DNA of 64,000 nt, taken from contig NZ_AP022822.1 in assembly GCF_011397115.1 (NCBI RefSeq), positions 2,212,001-2,276,000 on the forward strand, read 5' to 3'. Below the pieces are notes generated by a model that did not search any database, had not been told where the DNA came from, and worked only from the letters and a program-made list of their open reading frames with translations. Position 1 is the stretch's first letter, and each line of letters opens with the position of its first letter. The position numbers and the translations under genes were made by a program. The stretch comes from Enterococcus saigonensis. GTDB taxonomy: Bacteria > Bacillota > Bacilli > Lactobacillales > Enterococcaceae. This document shows positions 28,561 to 36,623 of this stretch, one piece after another.

Positions 28561-29631
28561 ATGTTAAAAAAATTATGGAATAAACGAGCAACCAAATTAA
28601 TTATTGTTTGTCTAGGTGCACTTATTGCATTTTTAGCTTTTGATTTTTATACTTCTGGTACTACATATGGTAGTAATTCAGCGGCGGCGCAAACACCGAG
28701 TGACGTAATCGCACCCACAATTCTTGGTGATGCAGTCATCACATTGGAACGCGGAGAGACTTTTGAACCAGCCAATCATTTTACTGTAACAGACGATCAA
28801 GATGAAAATCCTACTTTAGAAGTTCAAACAGCTGTAGATACATCTGTCGTAGGTGTTACACCAGTCTTACTGACTGCTAAAGATGAACTAGGCAATACAA
28901 GTACTAAACAAATTACTGTTAACGTCATCGACACTGCAGCAGAAGAAAAAGCAAAAGCTGAGGAACAAGCTAAAAAAGAACAAGCTAAAAAAGAACAAGC
29001 AGAAAAAAAAGCGGCAGAAGAAAAAGCCGCTAAAGAGCAAGAAGAAATTGCAGCACAAGTTGAAAATACTCAACAAGATACGCCTTCAAGTGATTTTAAT
29101 ACAAATGAAACTGAAAGTAGGACAAATAAAGTAGCTAGTAACCAGTCGCAAAATAATGCGCAACCAGCAAATACAAACAGCGCCAACACAAATTCTGCTC
29201 CAGCTGCTCCTACAACTATTCAACCAATGCAACTTGAAATTAACGGCAAATTGATTAACTATCAAAATGCTGGTCAAGGAAGCGGTCAAGCAATTATTGA
29301 TGCAGATCATAGTCGTGCCGCTACTTGGGGCGGAGCTCCTGTTCAATCTGGTGACGACGGTTTAAATACACATATTATCGCCCACAACCCCGGTGCCTTT
29401 GATGTTATCTTTAGTCTTGGAATTGGCTCTCAAATTAGGATATCAGATGCCAGCGGAAAAATTTCTACGTATACGGTCGGCGAAATTGCTCAAGTTGATG
29501 ATGAAGCATATCGGCTTAGTGATGGTGCTGACTATTGGGACAAAATGATCGGTACTGGTGGCGGTGAAAGAGTTACCTTACAGGCTTGTATCAATGATAT
29601 TCACAACCTCGTCATATTTGCTTATAAATAA
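28561..29631 (+). CDS. secreted/anchored sortase-fold protein with Ig-like domain
   Basis: 356 residues. An N-terminal signal anchor (about 12-30) is followed by a DUF5011/HYR-like Ig domain (50-124), a charged Lys/Glu/Ala coiled coil (126-168), a Gln/Asn/Thr-rich linker (170-222) and a C-terminal sortase-like barrel (223-356). The barrel keeps HIIAHNPGAF with His275 and VTLQACIND with Cys343. The usual Arg before the last strand is missing: HNLVIFA has Asn349 (or His348) there. ATG 28561 follows GGGGGGAACG. The 313-bp upstream gap is AT-rich and probably holds its promoter and that of the Mga-like gene. It may be an inactive or variant sortase; substrates are unknown. Confidence 0.7.
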   Translation: MLKKLWNKRATKLIIVCLGALIAFLAFDFYTSGTTYGSNSAAAQTPSDVIAPTILGDAVITLERGETFEPANHFTVTDDQDENPTLEVQTAVDTSVVGVTPVLLTAKDELGNTSTKQITVNVIDTAAEEKAKAEEQAKKEQAKKEQAEKKAAEEKAAKEQEEIAAQVENTQQDTPSSDFNTNETESRTNKVASNQSQNNAQPANTNSANTNSAPAAPTTIQPMQLEINGKLINYQNAGQGSGQAIIDADHSRAATWGGAPVQSGDDGLNTHIIAHNPGAFDVIFSLGIGSQIRISDASGKISTYTVGEIAQVDDEAYRLSDGADYWDKMIGTGGGERVTLQACINDIHNLVIFAYK

Positions 29632-29663
29632 AAAATGCTTGTCCTCCCACGAGTATTTAAATA

Positions 29664-29714
29664 ATAAAAAAGCACTTCAACAAAGTAGCAAAACTTGTTG
29701 AAGTGTTTTTTTAT
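29664..29714. terminator. bidirectional terminator, sortase-fold gene / mazF
   Basis: Stem AAAAAGCACTTCAACAA / TTGTTGAAGTGTTTTT between converging genes. Confidence 0.9.
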
Positions 29715-30082
29715 TATGTATCTTGAGGTGCAGGCGTTAAGTCTGCTAACCCGACACTGATACGTAACGCACGATCTACAGCTTTCATTGTAATGGAATC
29801 TAAAACGCAGACTTTTTCCTTCAAGCGGCTTTTGTCAATTGTGCGAATCTGTTCCAGCAAGATCACTGAATCTTTATTAATACCACTTTCTGCCGCCTTG
29901 ATGCCGACATGAGTTGGCAATTTAGGTTTTGCCATTTTAGCCGTAATTGCTGCTACAATCACCGTTGGACTAAAATGATTGCCCCGATCATTTTGGATAA
30001 TCAAAACAGGACGAATCCCCCCCTGCTCAGATCCTACAACCGGTGACAAATCAGCAAAGAAAATATCTCCGCGTTTCACCAT
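29714..30082 (-). CDS. mazF: MazF/PemK-type mRNA interferase
   Basis: 122 residues. VKRGDIFFADLSPVVGSEQGGIRPVL is the conserved RNA-binding start of the MazF fold, and VILLEQIRTIDKSRL holds further active-site positions. The family cleaves single-stranded RNA at short motifs. It lies 11 nt after alr, as ndoA does in Bacillus and mazF in Staphylococcus, but the antitoxin gene mazE that normally sits between them is absent here. There is no room for it, and no MazE-like frame precedes or follows. The ATG overlaps a region that reads GAGGATGAGTTAA, giving its ribosome site. Confidence 0.93.
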   Translation of the reverse strand: MVKRGDIFFADLSPVVGSEQGGIRPVLIIQNDRGNHFSPTVIVAAITAKMAKPKLPTHVGIKAAESGINKDSVILLEQIRTIDKSRLKEKVCVLDSITMKAVDRALRISVGLADLTPAPQDT

Positions 30083-30093
30083 TTAACTCATCC

Positions 30094-31212
30094 TCATTCA
30101 ATATATTCCCGTGGTACCCGCGGCGAAATGCCACAAGCAACTTCGTAGTGAATTGTCTCTAATTTTTCTGCAACTTGTTGTAATGTGATTTCATTATTCC
30201 CATTTTTCCCAATTAGCGTCACTTTTGTACCAACTGACATCTCATATGGCAAACGAATCATAATTTGATCCATACAAACGCGACCGACAATTTCACAAAA
30301 CTTCCCATTTACTAAAACATTGAACCCTTGTAACTTCCGTAACCAGCCGTCTGCATAACCAATGGGAACTGTCCCAATCCATTCTGATTTGGAGGTAATA
30401 TATGTCTCACCATACCCAATACCATAGCCTTTAGGTACTTGTTTCACTTGCACGAGCTCTGACACTAATTCTAATGCAGCCGTAAGCTCATAAGGTTCTA
30501 CCAATGCTTTGCCTGAAGGATTTAGCCCATATAATGCAATTCCGTAGCGCACTAGATTGCCGATTGGTTCATGCCACAACGCAGTAGCACTATTGCTGTC
30601 ATGTACAAAAAGAGGTTGATAAGGCAATTGCTCCAAAACAGTCAAAAACCGTTTTTTCTGTATCTCATAATAATCTTTGTCTGCCTGATCTGCTGTCGCA
30701 AAATGGGTGAAAATTCCTTCCCATTGCATTTGCGGTATCGCTTCCATTAAATGAACGGCTTGATTAACAGCTTCAGAATTCAAAAATCCAATCCGACCCA
30801 TTCCAGTATCAACTTTTAAATGAACTTTCAATGGATGTGGCAACTGCTCTGCCTGAAGAACCAATGCTGCTTTTTCTAACCACGCTAACGTTGCAACTGG
30901 AAACGACAAGTCATATTCACTTAATAAATGTAAATACGCAATATCTACTACTCCTAAAATTAGAATAGGTTGGGTAATTCCACTCTCACGCAACTCAATC
31001 CCCTCATCGATTGTTGCCACACAAAACCCTGTTGCCCCACCTTTTATCGCAGCGTTTGCTACAGCTACTGCACCATGACCATACCCGTCTGCTTTCACTA
31101 CAGCAAACAGATTGGTTCCTTTTGGTAATTGCTGTAAGACATTTTTAATATTTTGTGCGATAGCACTTAAATTTATGATTGCTTTAGTCGGACGGTGAAT
31201 CGATGTAACCAC
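30094..31212 (-). CDS. alr: alanine racemase
   Basis: 372 residues, PLP enzyme supplying D-alanine for peptidoglycan and teichoic acids. The Schiff-base lysine is Lys40 in AVVKADGYGHGA. The catalytic tyrosine lies in the C-terminal domain near YGIGYGETY, and RYGIALYGLNPSG is a family block. The start is GTG 31212 behind AAGGAA. It follows acpS by 30 nt and precedes mazF by 11 nt, the usual acpS-alr-mazF order minus mazE. Its product feeds Ddl and MurF, encoded 4-5 kb upstream. Confidence 0.96.
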   Translation of the reverse strand: MVTSIHRPTKAIINLSAIAQNIKNVLQQLPKGTNLFAVVKADGYGHGAVAVANAAIKGGATGFCVATIDEGIELRESGITQPILILGVVDIAYLHLLSEYDLSFPVATLAWLEKAALVLQAEQLPHPLKVHLKVDTGMGRIGFLNSEAVNQAVHLMEAIPQMQWEGIFTHFATADQADKDYYEIQKKRFLTVLEQLPYQPLFVHDSNSATALWHEPIGNLVRYGIALYGLNPSGKALVEPYELTAALELVSELVQVKQVPKGYGIGYGETYITSKSEWIGTVPIGYADGWLRKLQGFNVLVNGKFCEIVGRVCMDQIMIRLPYEMSVGTKVTLIGKNGNNEITLQQVAEKLETIHYEVACGISPRVPREYIE

Positions 31213-31242
31213 GGTTTTTCCTTCTTTCTATGTTTAAACAAA

Positions 31243-31593
31243 TTATTCTGCTAATAAAATTTGGGCAAATGCTGTTTCATCTGTATGTGTAATACTGACA
31301 AATACTTGACCTTTGTGAGGAGAAGCAGTCATTTTTGGTGCACCAAAATCATCTGGTAAAATTTCAAGGTCTTGAAATGTGACTTTACCAATTCCTGTAC
31401 CCCAAGCTTTAGAAAAAGCTTCTTTACACGCATAACGTCCACCAAGAAACTCTACTTGTCGTTTAAATGACAAATTTTCAAAAATTGCCAACTCTTTAGC
31501 TGTTAAAACACGTTGTGCAAATTGTGGTTTATCTGTAATAATTTTTTTGATCCGAGTTAGTTCAACAGCATCAATGCCAATTCCTTTTATCAT
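31243..31593 (-). CDS. acpS: holo-[acyl-carrier-protein] synthase
   Basis: 116 residues, standard length. It moves 4'-phosphopantetheine from CoA to acyl carrier protein. The metal-binding pair is visible: Asp8 in GIGIDAVEL and Glu58 in ACKEAFSKAWGTG. SITHTDETAFA near the end is the last conserved block. ATG 31593 follows GGGAG. It heads the acpS-alr-mazF operon; the ~300-bp upstream gap is AT-rich with the cshA terminator at its far side and no other gene. Confidence 0.96.
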   Translation of the reverse strand: MIKGIGIDAVELTRIKKIITDKPQFAQRVLTAKELAIFENLSFKRQVEFLGGRYACKEAFSKAWGTGIGKVTFQDLEILPDDFGAPKMTASPHKGQVFVSITHTDETAFAQILLAE

Positions 31594-31840
31594 TTGAAAA
31601 CTCCCACATTACAATTTCTGTGTAATTCAAGCGATGATTTTTTACTAGTATTATTCTACCAAATGTTGCGAGAAAAACCATTAAAAGACTTCACATCTTT
31701 CAACAAACTATAACGAAATATTATAAAGGCAATTTTATTCAATCTCAAGCGTAACGCAAATGTCTACGTTATGTAAACCCTTTTTTAAATAAAAAAAGAA
31801 TTATTTGTTATATAAAAATTTATATTTTTGTTAATAAATA

Positions 31841-31884
31841 GTAAAAAAGCAACGAATCAATTTTGTTTGATCCGTTGCTTTTTG
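31841..31884 (-). terminator. cshA terminator
   Basis: Stem AAAAAGCAACG-ATCAA / TTGAT-CGTTGCTTTTT right after the cshA stop. Confidence 0.85.
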
Positions 31885-31891
31885 TAACATA

Positions 31892-33430
31892 TTAATCTTG
31901 GTTATTACGAATAACAAAACTGCGTTTGCCGCCGCCATCATTTTGACGACGGTCATCACGGCGACGGTCATCGCGACGACGATCGTTACGTTTTTGGCCT
32001 TCTTTATTGTAGTGACTGTTTTTATTTTTATTGCGGTAATTTCCGCCTTCTTTGCGGTTATTACCACCGCCACCACGACGATTATTTTTATTAAATCCTT
32101 TTTTACCACTTGGTAGCGGACGTTCTGGGGTAATTTTAACTGGAATAGCATCGGCTGGATCTTTTGCAAGAGTTTTTAGTAACAATGCAACTAAAACTTC
32201 TGGATCATAGCCTTCAATTAATTTTTCAGCCGTAGTCATATACCGTTCCAAACCGTTTTCTTTTAAGCCATCTTCAACTTGTTGGACTGCAGCACCTAGT
32301 TGTCCTTTGAACGCTTCTTTTTCGGTTGGTGGACGTAATGGTGACATGCGTTTTTTCGTTAAGTTTTCAATAACGTGCAAATAACTCATTTCATTTGGTG
32401 TTACAAAAGTTACAGACATCCCGCCTTTGCCGGCACGACCAGTACGACCAATACGGTGAACATAGCTTTCTGGATCTTGTGGAATATCGTAATTGTAGAC
32501 GTGTGTTACACCAGAAATATCCAAACCACGAGCAGCAACGTCAGTAGCGACTAAAATGTCTAATTGACCTGATTTAAAAGCACGTAGTACGCTCATTCGT
32601 TTTTGTTGTGACAAGTCACCATGAATACCTTCTGCACGATAACCACGGGTTTCTAAACCACGGGCTAATTCATCTACACGACGTTTTGTTCGACCAAAAA
32701 CAATCGCAAGTTCTGGTGTTTGAACATCTAATAAGCGCGTCATTACATCAAATTTTTCAAAATCTTTTGCCCGAACATAATATTGATCAATTAAATCAGC
32801 CGTCATTTCTTTAGCTTTAATTTGAACATGTTCAGGATTTTTCATAAATTTTACGCCAATACTTTTAATAGCTGGGGGCATCGTAGCAGAAAATAGTAAT
32901 GTTTGGCGTTCTTCTGGAACTTGGGAGATAATTTTTTCAATATCTTCTAAAAAGCCCATGTTCAACATTTCGTCGGCTTCGTCTAAGACTAATGTCCGAA
33001 CAGTTCCTAATTTCAATGTGTGACGGTTAATATGGTCAAGCATTCGACCAGGTGTCCCAACAACAATATGGGGACGATCTTTTAAGCCGCGAATTTGACG
33101 GCCAATATCTGCACCACCATAAACAGCTTGCACGCGAATTTTTTTGTCACGTCCTAGACGATACAATTCTTCTTGTGTTTGAATCGCAAGTTCACGTGTT
33201 GGTGCAATAACAAGTCCTTGCAAGGTATGATTGTTAGTATCAATTTTTTCTAACATTGGTAGACCAAACGCTGCTGTTTTACCAGTACCAGTTTGTGCTT
33301 GACCGATTACATCGCGACCTGCTAGTGCTAAAGGAATTGTTGCTTCTTGGATTGGGGTTGCTTCTTCAAAGCCGGCCCGTTCGACAGATTGCAATAATTC
33401 AGGTGATAAATTAAGTTCGTTAAATTTCAA
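31892..33430 (-). CDS. cshA: DEAD-box RNA helicase CshA
   Basis: 512 residues. Q motif FEEATPIQEA, Walker A AQTGTGKT (45-52), DEAD (150-153), SAT (181-183) and HRIGRTGRAGK are intact. A basic, low-complexity tail after about 430 (NNRRGGGGNNRK, then repeats of RRDD) binds RNA; such tails mark CshA. CshA works in mRNA decay with RNase Y and PNPase and in cold adaptation. The start is TTG 33430 behind AAGGAGG; its product MKFNELNLSPELL is the family N-terminus. A leader of ~235 nt precedes it. Confidence 0.95.
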   Translation of the reverse strand: MKFNELNLSPELLQSVERAGFEEATPIQEATIPLALAGRDVIGQAQTGTGKTAAFGLPMLEKIDTNNHTLQGLVIAPTRELAIQTQEELYRLGRDKKIRVQAVYGGADIGRQIRGLKDRPHIVVGTPGRMLDHINRHTLKLGTVRTLVLDEADEMLNMGFLEDIEKIISQVPEERQTLLFSATMPPAIKSIGVKFMKNPEHVQIKAKEMTADLIDQYYVRAKDFEKFDVMTRLLDVQTPELAIVFGRTKRRVDELARGLETRGYRAEGIHGDLSQQKRMSVLRAFKSGQLDILVATDVAARGLDISGVTHVYNYDIPQDPESYVHRIGRTGRAGKGGMSVTFVTPNEMSYLHVIENLTKKRMSPLRPPTEKEAFKGQLGAAVQQVEDGLKENGLERYMTTAEKLIEGYDPEVLVALLLKTLAKDPADAIPVKITPERPLPSGKKGFNKNNRRGGGGNNRKEGGNYRNKNKNSHYNKEGQKRNDRRRDDRRRDDRRQNDGGGKRSFVIRNNQD

Positions 33431-33672
33431 AAGTTTCCTCCTTGAGATGTGTTTCTTATCTATTATATTTGAGATGCCCCTCTACCGAAAATAACTCTCG
33501 GCAGCCTGCTGCCAAATAGCAAAAGAGGAAGGCCAAAAGAGGCACAATCAAAAAGCTTGAGTCATTCATAAAGCATAAAAATTGCTTTCGCTTATTCATT
33601 GTCTACTTTTGTACCGTCCTCTTAACTTCAAAAAGTGAATTTCACTTTACCCTTGATTTTCGGTATCGCGTC

Positions 33673-33701
33673 ATTTTAACACAGAATGAAACTTTCAGCA
33701 A
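33673..33701 (-). promoter_or_regulatory. cshA promoter
   Basis: Minus strand: -35 TTGCTG (33701-33696), 17-nt spacer, -10 TAAAAT (33678-33673). The transcript would start near 33666 and carry a 5' leader of about 235 nt to TTG 33430, with small hairpins such as AAAGTGAAATTCACTTT. No open frame is seen in this 340-bp gap. Confidence 0.6.
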
Positions 33702-33725
33702 GTTTTCAATTTTGATATTGGAACA

Positions 33726-33766
33726 AAAAAAACAAACAATTCTAATTACAAATTGTTTGCCTTCTC
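33726..33766 (-). terminator. murF terminator
   Basis: Stem GGCAAACAATTT / AATTGTTTG followed on the minus strand by eight T. Confidence 0.75.
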
Positions 33767-33770
33767 ATTT

Positions 33771-35117
33771 TTACACTAAAGCTGATACAACTTCTGTTAA
33801 GCCCATTCCGTTACTACCTTTTAATACAATCGTATCCGTCGGTTGCAACTCAGCTTGAATTAATTTTATTAGTTCAGCTTTATTTTCTTTATCAAAATGA
33901 TACACCGTAAACTGGCTATCTTTTTGGGTCAAAGCATTAAATAAAGCTTTCATTTCACTACCGTATAAGAAAATGACACTGAAGCGGTCATCAATATGAT
34001 ATGCCATATTCGCATGCATTGTTTTTGAATCTGGCCCCAATTCCAACATATCAGCTAAGACTGCTAATTTACGTCCGTCTGTTTTTAAATTAGAGACTGT
34101 ATCTAAGACTAATCCCATAGCAGTTGGATTGGCGTTATACACATCGCTCAAAATTTGGGCACCATTTTTCGCTGCAAGCCATTCTGTTCTATTTTTAGTT
34201 AATTGAAATTCAGCTAATCCTCGTTGAATATTTTGTGGTGACACGCCAAAATATTTTCCCAGAGCATACGCAATCAATGCATTTTTAACATTATACCCCC
34301 CAATAACGGGAATCGTGTATTCTGTCTTGTGAATCATAAATGTTGTTTTAGCTTTATCCTCTTTTGTAATAGTTGCTGTTAGATTGCCCCTATCTAAGCC
34401 AAAAGTAGTGATTTTTTGTGGCAAATCAACAATAAGTGGCGTTAATAAAGGCTCATCAGCCGGAATTACCAACAAGCCATCCCGTTTTAATCCCGCAGTA
34501 ATTTCCATTTTTGCTTTGGCAATCCCTGTACGAGAACCTAAATTTTCAATATGAGCTTCACCAATAATTGTAATTGCCGCAGCATCTGGTTGCGCTAATA
34601 AAGAAAGTTCTGTTAATTCTCCTGCATGGTCCATTCCCATCTCTAATACCAAAACTTCACAATCTGTTGGCATATGCAAAATCGTATAAGGCATACCGAT
34701 ATTATTATTATAGTTGCCTTGTGTTTTGTATGTTTTAAACTGTGTTGCCATTACAGCCGCCGTCATATCTTTTGTGGTCGTTTTACCATTACTACCAGTA
34801 ATTGCTGCAACTTTTGGATTGACCTTTTGCAAATAGTACTGTGCTAAAGTTTGCAATGCCGCTAAAACATCAGCAACTAAAATGACAACCATATCCGTTG
34901 GCGCATCTTTTAAATCTCGACTCCAAAATGTTGCGACTGCCCCGTTTTCTTTTGCGGCGGCGACAAAGTCATGCCCGTCTCGTTCCCCCGCTAGAGGAAC
35001 AAACAAGCCACCGCTTGTAATCTTGCGACTATCAAATTCAATAGTTGAGATAATCGTTTCTTCTTGAAATTCATTTTGCCCAAATAAAGTAGCAATTTCT
35101 TTAACAGTTAACTTCAT
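33771..35117 (-). CDS. murF: UDP-N-acetylmuramoyl-tripeptide--D-alanyl-D-alanine ligase
   Basis: 448 residues, Mur ligase fold. The ATP loop is GSNGKTTT (108-115); VLEMGMDHAGEL and NAYNA-like VYNANPTAMGL are MurF blocks in the central and C-terminal domains. It adds D-Ala-D-Ala to the muramyl tripeptide, the last cytoplasmic step of the stem peptide. A longer frame to 35150 was rejected because GGAGATCAAA directly precedes ATG 35117 and MKLTVKEIA is the family start. It lies ~200 bp behind ddl, whose product it uses. Confidence 0.95.
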   Translation of the reverse strand: MKLTVKEIATLFGQNEFQEETIISTIEFDSRKITSGGLFVPLAGERDGHDFVAAAKENGAVATFWSRDLKDAPTDMVVILVADVLAALQTLAQYYLQKVNPKVAAITGSNGKTTTKDMTAAVMATQFKTYKTQGNYNNNIGMPYTILHMPTDCEVLVLEMGMDHAGELTELSLLAQPDAAAITIIGEAHIENLGSRTGIAKAKMEITAGLKRDGLLVIPADEPLLTPLIVDLPQKITTFGLDRGNLTATITKEDKAKTTFMIHKTEYTIPVIGGYNVKNALIAYALGKYFGVSPQNIQRGLAEFQLTKNRTEWLAAKNGAQILSDVYNANPTAMGLVLDTVSNLKTDGRKLAVLADMLELGPDSKTMHANMAYHIDDRFSVIFLYGSEMKALFNALTQKDSQFTVYHFDKENKAELIKLIQAELQPTDTIVLKGSNGMGLTEVVSALV

Positions 35118-35276
35118 TTTGATCTCCATTCTAAACATATTCATGACCAATGCTACCCAAACCGACTTGACTTTTTAATGAAAAAGATTTTATAAATTCC
35201 GTTACACTTTTTGACTTAAGTGGCAAAAATCAACTCAAATTATTAACCAATAAACGAGCAAATCTATTGTATTCAA

Positions 35277-35323
35277 ATAAAAAAGGTGAGATATTCGCAA
35301 AGAATCATCTCACCTTTTTTTTA
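35277..35323 (-). terminator. ddl terminator
   Basis: Stem AAAAAGGTGAGAT / ATCTCACCTTTTT adjoining the ddl stop codon. Confidence 0.9.
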
Positions 35324-36382
35324 TTTCACGTCGGTTAAAAAGCTTTGCCGTTGTTTATAACGTTTTAATGCTAATTGGATCAATTCTTCGATTAAATCAC
35401 CATATTTTAATCCCATTTTTTCCCATAGTGATGGATACATACTATATTGGGTAAAACCAGGCATTGTGTTTAATTCATTTAAAAACAATTCATTTTTATT
35501 GGTTAAAAAGAAGTCACAGCGAGACAATCCGCTACCACCTAGCATAATGTAGGCTTTCTTCGCAAATTCTTGCGCTTTTTCTTGCACATCTTCTGTTACT
35601 TCCGCTGGAATTTGCATGACAATTTGGTTGTCGATATATTTAGAATTATAGTCATAAAACGCTACATCTTTGACAATTTCACCCGCTAAAGTTGTGCGGA
35701 CATCTTCATTGCCTAAAATAGCAACTTCAATCTCTCGCGCTTCAATCCCTTGTTCTACAATTGCCCGTGTATCATATTTATACGCTTCTTGTAAGGCGTT
35801 TTGTAATTCTTCTCTGTTTTCCGCTTTTGAAATACCAACAGAAGAACCCATGTTGGCTGGTTTGATAAACATTGGGTACAACAAAGTACCTTCACATTGT
35901 TCAAAAATTTGCTTAGGATTTTCTTTCCATAGATTTTTCAATACCGGAACATAAGGAACTTGCGGAATACCTGCAGCTTGTAAAATATATTTCGTCATAA
36001 TTTTATCCATACCACAAGCACTTGTTAAGACGCCCGCACCAATATAAGGCATATCGATCGTTTCTAAGAAGCCTTGAATGGTACCGTCTTCACCATTTGG
36101 TCCGTGTAGCAATGGAAAAACAACAGCATCTTCTTCTTTGATAGTGCTTGGTGAAATCACTTCGCCAGTTGCATCTTTTGTATCCCAAGTTAAGTTAAGA
36201 ACTGATTCATTTTTTGGCTTTTCAGTTAGCAATGGACCTTTGACCCATACGCCGTCTTTTGTGATGAAAACTAGTTGGACTTGATAGTAGTCGTAGTAGA
36301 TAGCATTCAGCACTGAATAAGCTGAAAGAATTGAGACATCGTGCTCGGCACTGCGACCGCCATATAATAATACGATTTTCAA
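35321..36382 (-). CDS. ddl: D-alanine--D-alanine ligase
   Basis: 353 residues, ATP-grasp enzyme. GGRSAEHDVS is the N-terminal family signature; HGPNGEDGTIQG and the C-terminal ELNTMPGFT hold the D-Ala and Mg-ATP sites. The omega-loop reads FYDYNSKY, with the tyrosine of D-Ala-D-Ala ligases rather than the pattern of VanA-type D-lactate ligases, so it should make normal, vancomycin-sensitive precursors. The start is TTG 36382 behind GGGAGG, giving MKIVLLYGGRS. It appears to be its own transcript ahead of murF. Confidence 0.96.
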   Translation of the reverse strand: MKIVLLYGGRSAEHDVSILSAYSVLNAIYYDYYQVQLVFITKDGVWVKGPLLTEKPKNESVLNLTWDTKDATGEVISPSTIKEEDAVVFPLLHGPNGEDGTIQGFLETIDMPYIGAGVLTSACGMDKIMTKYILQAAGIPQVPYVPVLKNLWKENPKQIFEQCEGTLLYPMFIKPANMGSSVGISKAENREELQNALQEAYKYDTRAIVEQGIEAREIEVAILGNEDVRTTLAGEIVKDVAFYDYNSKYIDNQIVMQIPAEVTEDVQEKAQEFAKKAYIMLGGSGLSRCDFFLTNKNELFLNELNTMPGFTQYSMYPSLWEKMGLKYGDLIEELIQLALKRYKQRQSFLTDVK

Positions 36383-36623
36383 AAGTATTTCCTCCCGTGA
36401 TCAACTCACATCTTTTTTATCTCTCACATTTTAGCACAAAAAAGACTTTCGCGACATAATATTTCAAAAGTAGCTGAGCGTACTGACCAAATTTATTTGT
36501 AAATTTCATTTAAAATAGCTCCTAACTTCTTTTTGTAACTGTATTATTTGTCACCACAACATTTAGACAGTACCATAGAAGAAAAGCAATCCATTTTAGT
36601 TTGAACCTGTAGGAGGTGCAAAA

